Shown piece by piece: positions 54,320-64,000 of a stretch of 64,000 nt of DNA. The translations under genes and the position numbers were made by a program. Position 1 is the first letter of the stretch; every line of letters starts with the position of its first letter. The DNA comes from Mimachlamys varia (taxonomy: Eukaryota; Mollusca; Bivalvia; Pectinida; Pectinidae). The stretch spans positions 23,857,501 through 23,921,500 of the forward strand of contig OX392545.1 of NCBI GenBank assembly GCA_947623455.1. The letters are read 5' to 3'. The notes beneath the pieces are model-generated. The model was not told the origin of the DNA and did no database searches. It was given only the letters and a program-made list of their open reading frames with translations.

Positions 54320-54968
54320 CTTAATAAACTCTGACTGCAAATATATTAGCGTATACGCAATGAAAAAAAGGCTCGGCGGATTGATATTTGTTCAAATATG
54401 GCGTCGTTCACGCTTCAGAACAATAGGTATTCGCTTACAGCCATTGCTTGGCTCCTTTAAGATTTTGAAACATGGAACATTTATAGAATCAATTTCGTAT
54501 GATTATACAAAAAAAGGGTTCTAGAAAATTGTTTGATTCCAATGATTCGCATTCGAAATTCTTTGACGGTAACGCAAACATGGCGGCGCCCTGCAGTTGT
54601 GACGTCCGACGTCGGACCGCGTCACAACCAGATCACAGTGTCAATGCGTGTACATAACTACCGTTATCAATAAAAACAATAAGTTCGAAGTGCTAGTAAT
54701 ATAATTCAATACCAAATTGAAAAATGAAAAAAATGCAAAAAAAGCAACCCGATTAGAGTGTTTTCCCTTCGTATAGCACTTTAAAATTAATAATGATGTA
54801 AATATAAGGATTGTACCTCATTTTGACTGCGCATACGGTAGTATGACCGCTGTTGGCAACGAACATATTCATTATGGAGCACTTACGCGCACCATAGAAT
54901 ATGTGCGTTGCCAACTGCGGGCATACTACTGTAAGCAGTACAAAATGTGGTACAATCCTTATATTTAC
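54320..54968 (-). mobile_element. Element F, inverted copy with terminal hairpin
   Basis: Inverse of 48072-48830. It begins near GCGTATACGCAATGAAAAAA, has GGCTCGGCGGATTGATATTT, CATGGCGGCGCCCTGCAG and GATCACAGTGTCAATGCGTG, and ends in the hairpin 54798-54968. Here the terminal inverted repeat GTAAATATAAGGATTGTACC is exact. A perfect 14-bp palindrome (GTCCGACGTCGGAC) lies at about 54603-54616. The frames at 54315-54524 and 54753-55055 are inside the repeat and not genes. Confidence 0.8.
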
Positions 54969-56429
54969 ATTTGCGCTGCAACCCACTTTATGAACATTAC
55001 CAGCGGAAATGATTTCCATAAAGGTATAAAAGCCGTGGTTCTCGAAACGTAGCACATGATTTACTTATGACCTTTTAAATGTAGATCAAGCTTGTTCAAT
55101 GAGAGTTTTGTCGCTCCGCTTCGAATAACATGGAGACCGCCCCTGCGTCAAACGCTCAAGTGGCTAATTATTTTCATTGGCGTCAATTTCATTCAAACTG
55201 GACTGTTTCGGCAATGTCGTTTAAATGACTAAGCATACACAAAAGCAGGTAATAAACTTCTGATTTGGGGAAATAAACAAAACTAAACAATTGTTCTATA
55301 GTAAAAATGTAAATGTATAGATTGAAAGTCATTTTTTAACTTTTATAGTGCTATGAAATTTCAGCGGTTACATATATATATATCTACATGTAGCTTGAAG
55401 CCCTAGCGGTCGTCATGCAACTTGGAGGTAACGACTAGTCTTTTATCACTATGAACCTTAATAATATACTTTCAATCCTTATTCAATTGTAGTTATCCTC
55501 GCAATATGTTTGTACTAGGCTCTAAAGTCAATAGTCAGACATCACAATTCGTCAAAAACTGACAGCATGTAAACGTATATAAGACCAATGACAAATTACT
55601 GAATGGCGTGTGTATTGCCACAATTTATTTTAGAATTGAACATTATTTATACAGTAAATACTATTTTTAGTATCTGATGGCAACAAATGTCTAACCCGTA
55701 AACATTATTATTGATTGAGGGTGAACCACCAACGAAGAACAAGAAATGTACGTATGATACGAAAACGTTCTCCTGACCTTGATGACATCATGTATTATTA
55801 TGTACACATACCTCAGACGTGTTTCCAAGAACACGTGACAGTAGGTCTATAAATACATCTAGTGTGTCCCGTCCCTTATGTATCAAGTTTGTATTGAAAT
55901 CAAGACTTTATTGCTAGTTCTTTGATGTTTGCATTAGACCCTGGTCGATTGGAATTCTAAACTCATAATAATGTATTTAGCTATTGTACGTATCTGTTTT
56001 AATCTAACTGGAGACCTGCCAGGTGTAATAAGGACACAAGTTGACTGAATTAGCATATCTTCCAGCACGGAACGTTTGTGGAGCGGCAGGCAACCTAATA
56101 AGACGTCATCCCAGGAAGCTGTCCCGTGAAATCACTTCCTCACAACGACTCCACGCTCTCAGATCGATAGTCAACAATCCATACTGCGTTCATGGGTGAG
56201 TGAATTTCAAATGTAATTGAAATGGTTCTGCACGAGAGAGGTTCATGCGTATTACTCTGCTGGAGGTAAAGTCAGCGCTTAGCCTCAAAGCAGACGTTTT
56301 TATTACAAATGGATATAAAAGCTATGTTCTGTGAAAGAGACGACTGATGGCGATATACGAGAGAAGTTTTGTTGTAGATAAAGAATCCACAACTTTTCTG
56401 CTGTAGAGGATTTATGCTTAATTGATTTA
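54969..56429. other. No recognisable feature
   Basis: Unique-looking sequence with no supported gene on either strand. Confidence 0.5.
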
Positions 56430-56625
56430 TGATTTACATGGCGGGTGTCATCGATGAAACAGAGGACGGTTACTCTTCTGGAACACATGGTCGTATTCTC
56501 TTGTACTTTTACAAGGGTTTCCATGTGGATTCTTTTCTTTTTTCGTATTTTGCTCTTGCATGTAGTTAAATCGAGTTTGAGCTCGGATTATGGTTTTGTT
56601 GACGCTTCTGTATTCTCTATTTTTT
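56430..56625 (+). mobile_element. Penelope-like element 3' tail
   Basis: GATTTACATGGCGGGTGTCA, TCGATGAAACAGAGGACG, CTTCTGGAACACATGGTCGT, TTACAAGGGTTTCCATGTGG and AAATCGAGTTTGAGCTCGGA, ending GACGCTTCTGTATTCTCT. The 130-codon frame at 56445-56837 merely reads through it. Confidence 0.82.
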
Positions 56626-57974
56626 ATATAGCAGATTTGGACAGAGACATTGGTCAAACATTGGTAACAGCACGAGAGAAATGCCTTTCTTTTGTTGTTA
56701 TGTACAAATCATTAATAAGGTCTACGGGGAAAGTTGTCTGGGACAGGCTCAAAATTATTCCACTATACAAAAGAGATGTACGGACACTTTTTGTACGAAT
56801 GGTGGTTCTTAAGAATTTCTGTTTGAAAAGAAGATGACATTCCTGCCATATGCGAAAAGTTAAGTTTTTAGAATATGACGTTGTACACGTAAATGGGCAG
56901 ATGATAGTTGTTCTGTTTCAGGGCTAATTGGAGTCTGAGCGAGAGGATGAGGTATGTTCTGCCTGAGAGGGCTAATTGGAGAGATATATATTCTGTACGA
57001 GAGGGAGGATGAGAGAGGTGATGACCGAAAGGGTTAATTATAGACGTTTCCAGAGATGGCAAATATTCTTCATTAGAACTTCACGAGAACTTCATTTGTA
57101 TGAAAGTTAATAATAAACTGTCTCTGTACTTAGCGTGATAGTTTATTGAACTGGTCTGCGCGAAAAATAACGTTTAAAAAATACATTTTCAGGAATCGTC
57201 AATGGAAGCCGAGTAGGACCTTTCTCTCTATGCACATGTGGCGTAGCATAACACAGGAACAGATTTACAGTATACCAATACGTTTCTCGACCTTTTAAAA
57301 CAACTTAACAAATGAATCGCCTTACACGTTACGTTCAATGATTCAATAGTCCTTCCGTTTGTACGGTTACATTTGACTCGGCGACTAGCCGAAGGTTTTA
57401 CGCACAAATTTACGACAAGAGTTTGCATTCATTGACTCTACATTATATCCATGAGCAGAGTTACCTCCCTTTGATGCTCTCCCTGGGCGAGTAAACGTTG
57501 ATTGTGTTTGTTCACCGTACGGTCCAGAGGACACGCACCCGTTCCTGTCCGGGATACTGCTGAGACTGAAGATATTAACCACGTGACCGGCATGTCACTT
57601 GGTACACCTGTTTTGTTCTCACCTGTAAGTGGTACAAGTGTCGTGTTTGACTTTATGCTTCACCGATTTCTCGGTCTACCGGTAGTTTGACTTTACGCTT
57701 CACTGATTTCGCGATAGGGAGTCTAGGTATCGATATTGATGTATGCAGACTACGGCAGTTATTTACATACGGCTTACTATCGCCTGAACTTGGAAGTCTC
57801 TGTACGTTTGATTCTGTTGCGTAAACACAAGCTTTTAAGCAACCCAGAAAAGTGTTTGAGTGTTGGCGCGCGAACACACGCATGCACATGAACCCATAGC
57901 GGTAAATCTTGGCCCACTGAGCACACTTATGCATACACGCAAACATTTGCGTATATGGTCATAGTTAAAAAAAC
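56626..57974. other. No firm gene; two small direct repeats
   Basis: GGGCTAATTGGAG is repeated at about 56921 and 56967. A 39-40-bp duplication around TTTGACTTTATGCTTCACCG lies at 57648 and 57687. Frames at 57385-57582 and 57653-57946 (minus) are unrecognised. Confidence 0.45.
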
Positions 57975-58355
57975 CCAAAACGGAGAATACCACAGCGTCA
58001 GCAAAACCATAATCTGAGCTCAAAATCGATTAAACTATAGACAAAATAAGGAAAAAGGAAAAAAACTACATGGAGACCTTCGTAAAAGTACAAGAAAATA
58101 AGATAAGGTGTTCCGGAAGAGTAAGTGCGTTATGCTTCATTGACGACACCCGCCATGTAAATGTTGGTCACATCCAAGTAAATATCAATCCTCAAAATGA
58201 GAACCGAGTCATCATTGTCAATCACAACAAGTAAGCACATTAATAAGCAAACTCAAAAATGTTCATCTTCATATCACACAGAGATACAGAATATTTTTCG
58301 ATGATATCAAGATGGCGACCATAAAACGTGCCCAAAGTCTTCATCAACCTTACAT
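57975..58355 (-). mobile_element. Penelope-like element 3' part
   Basis: The plus strand runs GGAGAATACCACAGCGTCAG, CAAAATCGATTAAACTATAG, GGAGACCTTCGTAAAAGTAC, GTGTTCCGGAAGAG, TGACGACACCCGCCATGTAA, GAACCGAGTCATCATTG and CATCTTCATATCACACAGAG, up to AAGATGGCGACCATAAAACG inside the coding end. It is the full tail of the family but lacks the reverse transcriptase core. Confidence 0.85.
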
Positions 58356-58504
58356 CAAACATATTTATTACCGTGATGTACATTTGAAAACAACGTCCTA
58401 TTCGTATATTTATATCTTAAATTATAATCTGTTTTTGAAAGTGTAACCGAATACTTTGCGTATTACATTTCTACCGGGAAATATTGCAAATGAAGAATTC
58501 TTAT

Positions 58505-58600
58505 ATATTTTTTCAAATTTTAAATCGTGTACTACGAACATGTGTATACTGTATCATGTATCTTCGTACTACTCAAATGAGATTAACTGTGGCTATGGCT
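58505..58600 (-). mobile_element. Hammerhead element, distal fragment only
   Basis: TTAAATCGTGTACTACGAAC, ATGTGTATACTG and TACTACTCAAATGAGATTAA then CTGTGGCTATGG match the distal part of the 36508 and 43811 units on the same strand. No ribozyme remains. It lies about 150 bp from a Penelope-like fragment of the same orientation. Confidence 0.65.
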
Positions 58601-58809
58601 ATAAATAAGTTAATTTCCCATATCAACAGCATCACTCGATGCGTCATTGTGTTGTTCTCATTTTAAATGGTCCTTATCACAACTGTCTATATTATTGTAA
58701 CTAAGTTTGGTGTAATTCAATTTGTATATGTTATGATATATTGCACGAGATTTAAATATGATCTCACTTAATATTTAACTCAAAATATGAATGTAAATCA
58801 TAGGTACGT

Positions 58810-59105
58810 AACTTTGAGGACGTGACATTTATTTGGCTGTTACCTAGGTTAAAACGGCAGGTGCTGTCAATGACGTAGAAGACGTTTACCTTGCCAAATG
58901 TTTGAATTTCACTTTCAGATATATCAACGATGTGTTGTCTATAAACAACAAGACGTTTGCTGACCACGTCGATCGTATATACCGTTCTGAACTTGAAATA
59001 AAGGACACAACAGAAGAAGACGCTTACTCTTCCGGAACAACTAGTCTTATTCTTTTGTGCTTTTACGAGAGTCTCCATGTAAATCTTTCTTTGTTCATAT
59101 TTTGC
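58810..59105 (+). pseudogene. Penelope-like element, internally deleted, with reverse transcriptase scrap
   Basis: A tail-like stretch (58810-58895) precedes a short reverse transcriptase piece with NFTFRYINDVLSINNKTFAD and VDRIYRSELEIKDTT (58900-59010). This fuses directly to the 3' tail (GACGCTTACTCTTCCGGAAC to TTTGTTCATATTTTGCCC). The catalytic YIDD is YIND here, so the active site is lost. The deletion removes everything between the IKDTT coding region and the tail. Confidence 0.78.
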
Positions 59106-59109
59106 CCTA

Positions 59110-61320
59110 TGTATGTGATGTTGACGGGTGTTATTGTATCTAGTCTACAGTGATATCCCTCCATTTATTACCGAATGTGTGTTGACGGGTGTTATTGTAT
59201 CTAGCCTACAGTGATATACCTCCATGTATTACCGAGTGTGGGTAGACGGGTGTTATTGTATCTAGCCTACAGTGATATCCCTCCATGTATTACCGCTTGC
59301 GTGTAGACGGGTGTTATTGTATCAAGCCTACAGTGATATCCCTCCATGTATTACCGAGTGTGTGTTGACGGGTGTTATTGTATCTAGTCTACAGTGATAT
59401 CCCTCCATGTATTACCGAGTGTGTGTTGACGGGTGTAATTGTATCTAGCCTACAGTGATATCCCTCGATGTATTACTGAGTGTGTGTTGACGGGTGTTAT
59501 TGTATCTAGCCTACAGTGATACCCCTCTATGTATTACCGAGTGTGTGTTGACGGGTGTTATTGTATCTAGTCTACAGTGATATCCCTCCATGTATTACCG
59601 AGTGTGTGTTGACGGGTGTTATTGTATCAAGCCTACAGTGATATCCCTCCATGTATTACCGAGTGTGTGTTGACGGGTGTTATTGTATCAAGCCTACAGT
59701 GATACCCCTCCATGTATTACCGAGTGTGTGTTGACGGGTGTTATTGTATCTAGTCTACAGTGATATCCCTCCATGTATTACCGAGTGTGTGTTGACGGGT
59801 GTTATTGTATCTAGCCTACAGTGATATCCCTCCATGTATCAACGAGTGTGTGTTGACTGGTGTTATTGTATCTAACCTACAGTGATATCCCTCCATGTAT
59901 TACCGAGTGTATGTTGACGGGTGTTATTGTATCTAGCCTACAGTGATATCCCTCCATGTATTACTGAGTGTGTGTTGACGGGTGTTATTGTATCTAACCT
60001 ACAGTGATATCCCTCCATGTATTACCGAGTGTGTGTTGACGGGTGTTATTGTATCTAGCCTACAGTGATTTTCCTCCATATATTAACGAGTGTGTGTAGA
60101 CAGGTGTTATTGTATCTAGCCTACAGTGATATCCCTCCATGTATTACCGAGTGTGTGTAGACAGGTGTTATTGTATCTAGCCTACAGTGATATTCCTCCA
60201 TATATTAACGAGTGTGTGTAGACAGGTGTTATTGTATCTAGCCTACAGTGATATCCCTCCATGTATTAACGAGTGTGTGTTGACGGGTGTTATTGTATCT
60301 AGCCTACAGTGATATCCCTCCATGTATTACCGAATGTGTGTTGACGGGTGTTATTGTATCTAGCCTACAGTGATATCCCTCCATGTATTACCGAGTGTGT
60401 GTTGACGGGTGTTATTGTATCTAGCCTACAGTGATATCCCTCCATGTATTACCGAGTGTGTGTTGACGGATGTTATTGTATCTAGTCTACAGTGATATCC
60501 CTCCATGTATTACCGAGTGTGTGTTGACGTGTGTTATTGTTTCTAGCCTACAGTTATATCCCTCCATGTATTACAGAGTGTGTGTTGACGGGTGTTATTG
60601 TATCTAGTCTACAGTGATATCCCTCCATGTATTACCGAGTGTGTGTTGACGGGTGTTATTTTATCTAGGCTACAGTGATATCCCTCCATGTATTACCGAG
60701 TGTGTGTTGACGGGTGTTATTTTATCTAGCGCACAGTGATATCCCTCCATGTATTACCGAGTGTGTGTTGACTGGTGTTATTGTATCTAGCCTACAGTGA
60801 TATCCCTCCATGTATTACCGAGTGTGTGTTGACGGATGTTCTTGTATCTAGTCTACAGTGATATCCCTCCATGTATTACCGAGTGTTTGATGACGGATGT
60901 TATTGTATCTAGTCTACAGTGATATCCCTCCATGTATTACCGAGTGTTTGATGACGGATGTTATTGTATCTAGTCTACAGTGATATCCCTCCATGTATTA
61001 CCGAGTGTTTGATGACGGTTGTTTTTATCTAGCCTATAATAATATCCCTCCATGTATTACCGAGTGTGTGTTGACGGGTGTTATTGTATCTGGCCTACAG
61101 TAATATCCCTCCATGTATTACCGAGTATGTGTTGACAGGTGTTATTGTATCTAGCCTACAGTGATATCCCTCCATGTATTACCGAGTGTGTGTTGACGGG
61201 TGTTATTGTATCTAGTCTACAGTGATATCCCTCCATGTATTACCGAGTGTGTGTTGACGGGTGTTATTGTATCTAGTCTACAGTGATATTCCTACATGTA
61301 TTACTGAGAGTGTGTTGACG
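59110..61320. repeat. 61-bp minisatellite
   Basis: About 36 units of 61 bp: TGTGTTGACGGGTGTTATTG, TATCTAGCCTACAGTGATAT, CCCTCCATGTATTACCGAGTG. Variants cluster, for example TGTAGACAGG units near 60095-60220 and TTTGATGACGGATG units near 60880-61020. It starts exactly where the preceding retroelement tail ends. Confidence 0.95.
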
Positions 61321-61869
61321 TTCCTCTCAGTTCCTGTATCGACATGGTGATGAATATCGACACGTCGATCACTGCTCGCGACAGTCGCGCGGTACCGTAG
61401 GAGGACAAACGTCCAAAGGAACAACGCCAGTCGAGGACGTCACATGACCGGCGGCGGCCAAGTCAAGTGTGAAGCTAAACGTAGATAGGTATCGAGTCTA
61501 CACAGAGCTAGTTCGCTTTCGTTTATTGGTGTTTTTATTTCTCCATCACGGAGCCAGGAAATTGAGCTGGAACATGTTGTATCAACACAATACACAAACA
61601 GCACCGAACATAATGTCACCTATCTGTAGAACATATAAAGGGATCGTGTATTGTGTTTCTATGTCAATATAAGCTACATGTTATACTAACAACAACGTAT
61701 ACATATATTTGGGTAATTGAAAGTGTGCAATATAATTTGCTTCTTTGTTTAAACAAGAAGAAATGCTATTAATTTTTTTTTATTAATGATATACATGTGT
61801 GTTTTACTTTCCGAATGATAATAATGTAGTTCCTTTACAGTGAACAAATGGACAAAGATACAAAAACAA
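61321..61869. other. No firm gene; CpG-dense patch at 61330-61470
   Basis: The first 150 bp after the minisatellite are rich in CG (CATCGACACGTCGATCACTG, CGCGACAGTCGCGCGGTACC, GACCGGCGGCGGCC), unlike the surroundings. A 67-codon frame (61469-61672) follows without a recognised domain. Confidence 0.4.
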
Positions 61870-62095
61870 TTAGAGAATACCGAATTTAATGTTTACTTGG
61901 ATATGACAAAGATTTACATTGTGGGTGTCGTCGATGAAGCAGAAAAACGCTTACTCTTCCGGAACACCTTATTCTCTTGTGCTTTTACGATGGTCTCCGT
62001 GTAAATATTTCTTTTGATCCTAGTTTGACTCTAGTTTAATCGATTTTGAGTTCGGATTATGATTTTGTTAACGCTGCGGTATTCTCTAATTTTTA
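61870..62095 (+). mobile_element. Penelope-like element tail with inverted terminus at its left
   Basis: A short inverted terminal piece (AGAGAATACCGAA, 61872-61884) abuts a forward tail: TTTACTTGGATATGACAAAG, GTGTCGTCGATGAAGCAG, CTTCCGGAACACC, TTTAATCGATTTTGAG and CGCTGCGGTATTCTCT. The same head-to-head arrangement occurs near 8866. Confidence 0.78.
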
Positions 62096-63164
62096 TTTCA
62101 ATACTTAAAATGAGTCATTTTCATAGACAGTGATTAAAAACAGAATTTATGTAAACGTTTAAAAGCTAAAAAAAACTACAATATAGACATTTTCTTATTT
62201 ATGACAAGAAAGGAATGCAACAGACAAGGGGACTGAAGCTAATGATGATTTTTACATGTATAAGGGGGTTTGCTGAACCTTATTTCTTCGCCAAAAAACA
62301 TTAACATTAAAAAGATAAAAAACTAATAATTTGTTGAAATTAGACGGTATAATATCCTCCTTATATGACTTGGGGGAGTGGTCAAATTTGTCTGATGATT
62401 GCAAGAAATTATATGGAATGGATGAATGCACGAATGGAATGACTTTTTGAATGAAAAAGAAAGCGAATGAATAAAGTATGGCGAATGATAGCCCTCATGT
62501 GAGGACATTATTTGTATATATTTGTGTCTTTCAAAATAAAAAAAATATTGATGATGATGAAGTCTGTTGATAAGACATTTACGTAAAACACGGAAACTGT
62601 TACAGGCTCGAGGTGGACGTCGTTTGGATTCGTCACCAATAACAACGAGATGTATGTCAACAGCTTACATGATTAGTACTTGAGGCGTTCTGATATTACC
62701 GAATTCTTAATAATGAGGGCAAAATAAGGCAGGGCGGGTTTCCATCTCCTTTACAAGTGTTCATTACACTGAGGAGAAAACTGTTCAACCTTCACGAAGA
62801 CGGGAGGACGAGATTGGTATTTATTGGAGTGTAGAGGGCTTATGTATGTTATATTGAGTACAACAAATACCAAAACTAGGAGCGACCATTCATGCCCCGT
62901 TAGTTTGATGTTTGTTAGCTTACAGTCAATGGTTGGAAAAGTCTACCGGAAGTAAAACAGTTAACCAAAATTAAGTTAACGGTAATACCATTTTACATTT
63001 TCCTAGATAGCCACAGTCTCGTTTCAGTATTGTCAAGGTTCATAATGAACACAATTTCAACGTACGCGGTTCGAATTATAATACTTATTCATTGATTTTG
63101 TAAGTTCAAAAATTATAGAGGTTTTATACACCTGTCCCTTTTGTTAGAACAAGTCGATTCCCAC
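62096..63164. other. No recognisable feature
   Basis: A+T-rich; no supported gene or repeat. Confidence 0.5.
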
Positions 63165-63295
63165 CTTTTCGCCCCTGGCATCACTGACGAGTCCTAGAAT
63201 GACAAAACAACTGTACGATGTTTTTCGGCATACTGTGTCTATAAACAAATTTAAAAGGTGCAGCATGTGTGTGTGTTACGTCATCATTTAGGTCT
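63165..63295 (+). mobile_element. Hammerhead element fragment
   Basis: GATTCCCACCTTTTCGCCCC, the ribozyme at 63178-63221, then TTTTTCGGCATACTGTGTCT, AAATTTAAAAGGTGCAGCAT and GTGTGTGTGTTACGTCATCA. It lies about 180 bp upstream of a Penelope-like copy in the same orientation. Confidence 0.8.
63178..63221 (+). ncRNA. Inactivated hammerhead ribozyme
   Basis: GCATCA, core CTGACGA, stem II reduced to GTC facing GAC around CTAGAAT, then AAA AC instead of GAA AC, loop AACT, GT, A, CGATG. The G12-to-A change and the weakened stem II argue against activity. Confidence 0.82.
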
Positions 63296-63469
63296 ATTAC
63301 CAGATTAGGATAACTATATATCTTCTTCACCAGATTGAATGATACAATAGTAACACAATATAAAAATACATCAATTGTGGCATCAGTTCCTAGTTTCTAT
63401 AAAATTTCGGAGTAATAAAAATTCCTGATCTACCTAATGGCTATTTAATCTGTTTTTGAGACAATAAGG

Positions 63470-64000
63470 ACAGGTAAGAAAACCATGCAAAATGTTTTCA
63501 TTTAATTTTTACTTTTAGATATGTCGACAATGTGTTATGTCATCAGCTGCTTACCTCGATCTTTACTTAAACTACGGCCAACATGGACAGCTTTCTACTA
63601 AGCTATATGATGAACGTGATGATTTCAATTTTCCGATCGTGAACTTTCCATTTCTTGATAGTTGCATCCCTGCTTCTACTACCTATTGTGTTTACATGTC
63701 GCAATTGATTCGAAATTCTTGGGTTTTCTCTAGGTATCGTGACTTTCTTGATCGAAGTCGACTGCTGACAAACAATCAAACAACACAAGGATTCGAGAGA
63801 TGCAGGTTGATCAGAACTATAGGCAAGTTTTATGGTCGCCATCGTTGTCACATTGAGAAATATTCTGTATCTTTAAGTGATATGAAGATCGACATTTTTG
63901 AGCATGCTTATTAGTGTGCCGTCGATGAAGCAGAATACGCTTACTTTCCGGAACACCTAGTCTTATTCTCTTGTGCTTAAATTTTTCTTTTTTAACCTTG
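63470..64000 (+). mobile_element. Penelope-like element, C-terminal coding and tail
   Basis: Contains the end of the palm domain, a long C-terminal coding segment and part of the 3' tail (GTCGTCGATGAAGCAG-like, then CTTACTTTCCGGAACACC). It runs off the window. There is a deletion after the stop: the tail starts at CCGTCGATGAAG rather than about 100 bp earlier. A second deletion lies inside the palm (see the coding entry). Confidence 0.82.
63495..63914 (+). pseudogene. Reverse transcriptase C-terminal part (Penelope-like)
   Basis: A 125-codon open frame from 63537 to the stop at 63912-63914. It holds SAAYLDLYLNYGQHGQLSTK, LYDERDDFNFPIVNFPFLDS, YCVYMSQLIRNSW, TQGFERCRLIRTIGKFYGRH and a terminal SVSLSDMKIDIFEHAY. 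It aligns with residues 145-241 of the minus copy at 38158-38973 and supplies the normal C-terminus. Upstream, RYVDNVL is the YIDD motif with the last Asp changed to Asn. It joins directly to SSAAYLD, so about 30 residues are deleted. No nuclease domain follows. Non-functional. Confidence 0.82.

Overview
The window looks like repeat-rich, apparently gene-poor nuclear DNA of an invertebrate animal. A bivalve mollusc is most likely (scallop or oyster type, genus not resolvable). The reasons are A+T-rich non-coding sequence, long minisatellites, tRNA-derived SINE heads, many small inverted-repeat transposons, and decayed reverse transcriptase copies of a type I associate with molluscs. I see no bacterial operons, no rRNA and no complete protein-coding gene. 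The only recognisable protein sequence is broken reverse transcriptase. Three stretches could be exons, but with weak evidence.

The most interesting system is a dispersed non-autonomous element carrying a type I hammerhead ribozyme ('retrozyme'-like). About nine copies or fragments lie near 9.5, 18.4, 22.3, 36.5-36.9, 37.7, 43.8, 50.4-50.8, 58.5 and 63.2 kb. The copy at 43888-43931 (minus) has every core nucleotide, a 6-bp stem I, a 4-bp stem II, a minimal 2-bp stem III and a GUA cleavage triplet. One copy (36508-36957) continues into a second unit start 381 bp later, the tandem layout expected if the element spreads through circular RNA. A second family, an apparent Penelope-like retroelement, contributes about 20 fragments on both strands. 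The longest are the reverse transcriptase pieces at 37.9-39.7 kb and 63.5 kb. Hammerhead elements are known to associate with Penelope-like elements, so the two families may be partners here; that link is inference.

Layout. 0-3.8 kb: mostly featureless, with two small inverted-repeat elements. 3.9-6.4 kb: 26-bp and 47-bp minisatellites, the second interrupted by a 146-bp palindromic transposon. 7.2-9.6 kb: a TGACGT-rich cluster, retroelement tails and a dead ribozyme. 9.7-11.6 kb: two inverted-repeat elements, one enclosing a 1.3-kb higher-order array. 12.6-14.5 kb: a 199-bp duplication and a 22-bp minisatellite. 15-30 kb: scattered retroelement fragments, SINEs, palindromes and a 31-bp minisatellite. 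31-34.3 kb: 34-bp, 30-bp and 40-bp minisatellites. 34.5-46.2 kb: inverted-repeat elements, retrozymes, reverse transcriptase pieces and a SINE. 47-55 kb: an inverted pair of a 0.65-0.76-kb element, a chimeric retrozyme tandem, and SINEs including one with a fourfold-amplified promoter head. 56-64 kb: retroelement fragments and a 61-bp minisatellite.

Most long open frames in the window lie inside minisatellites whose unit length is not a multiple of three. They are not genes.
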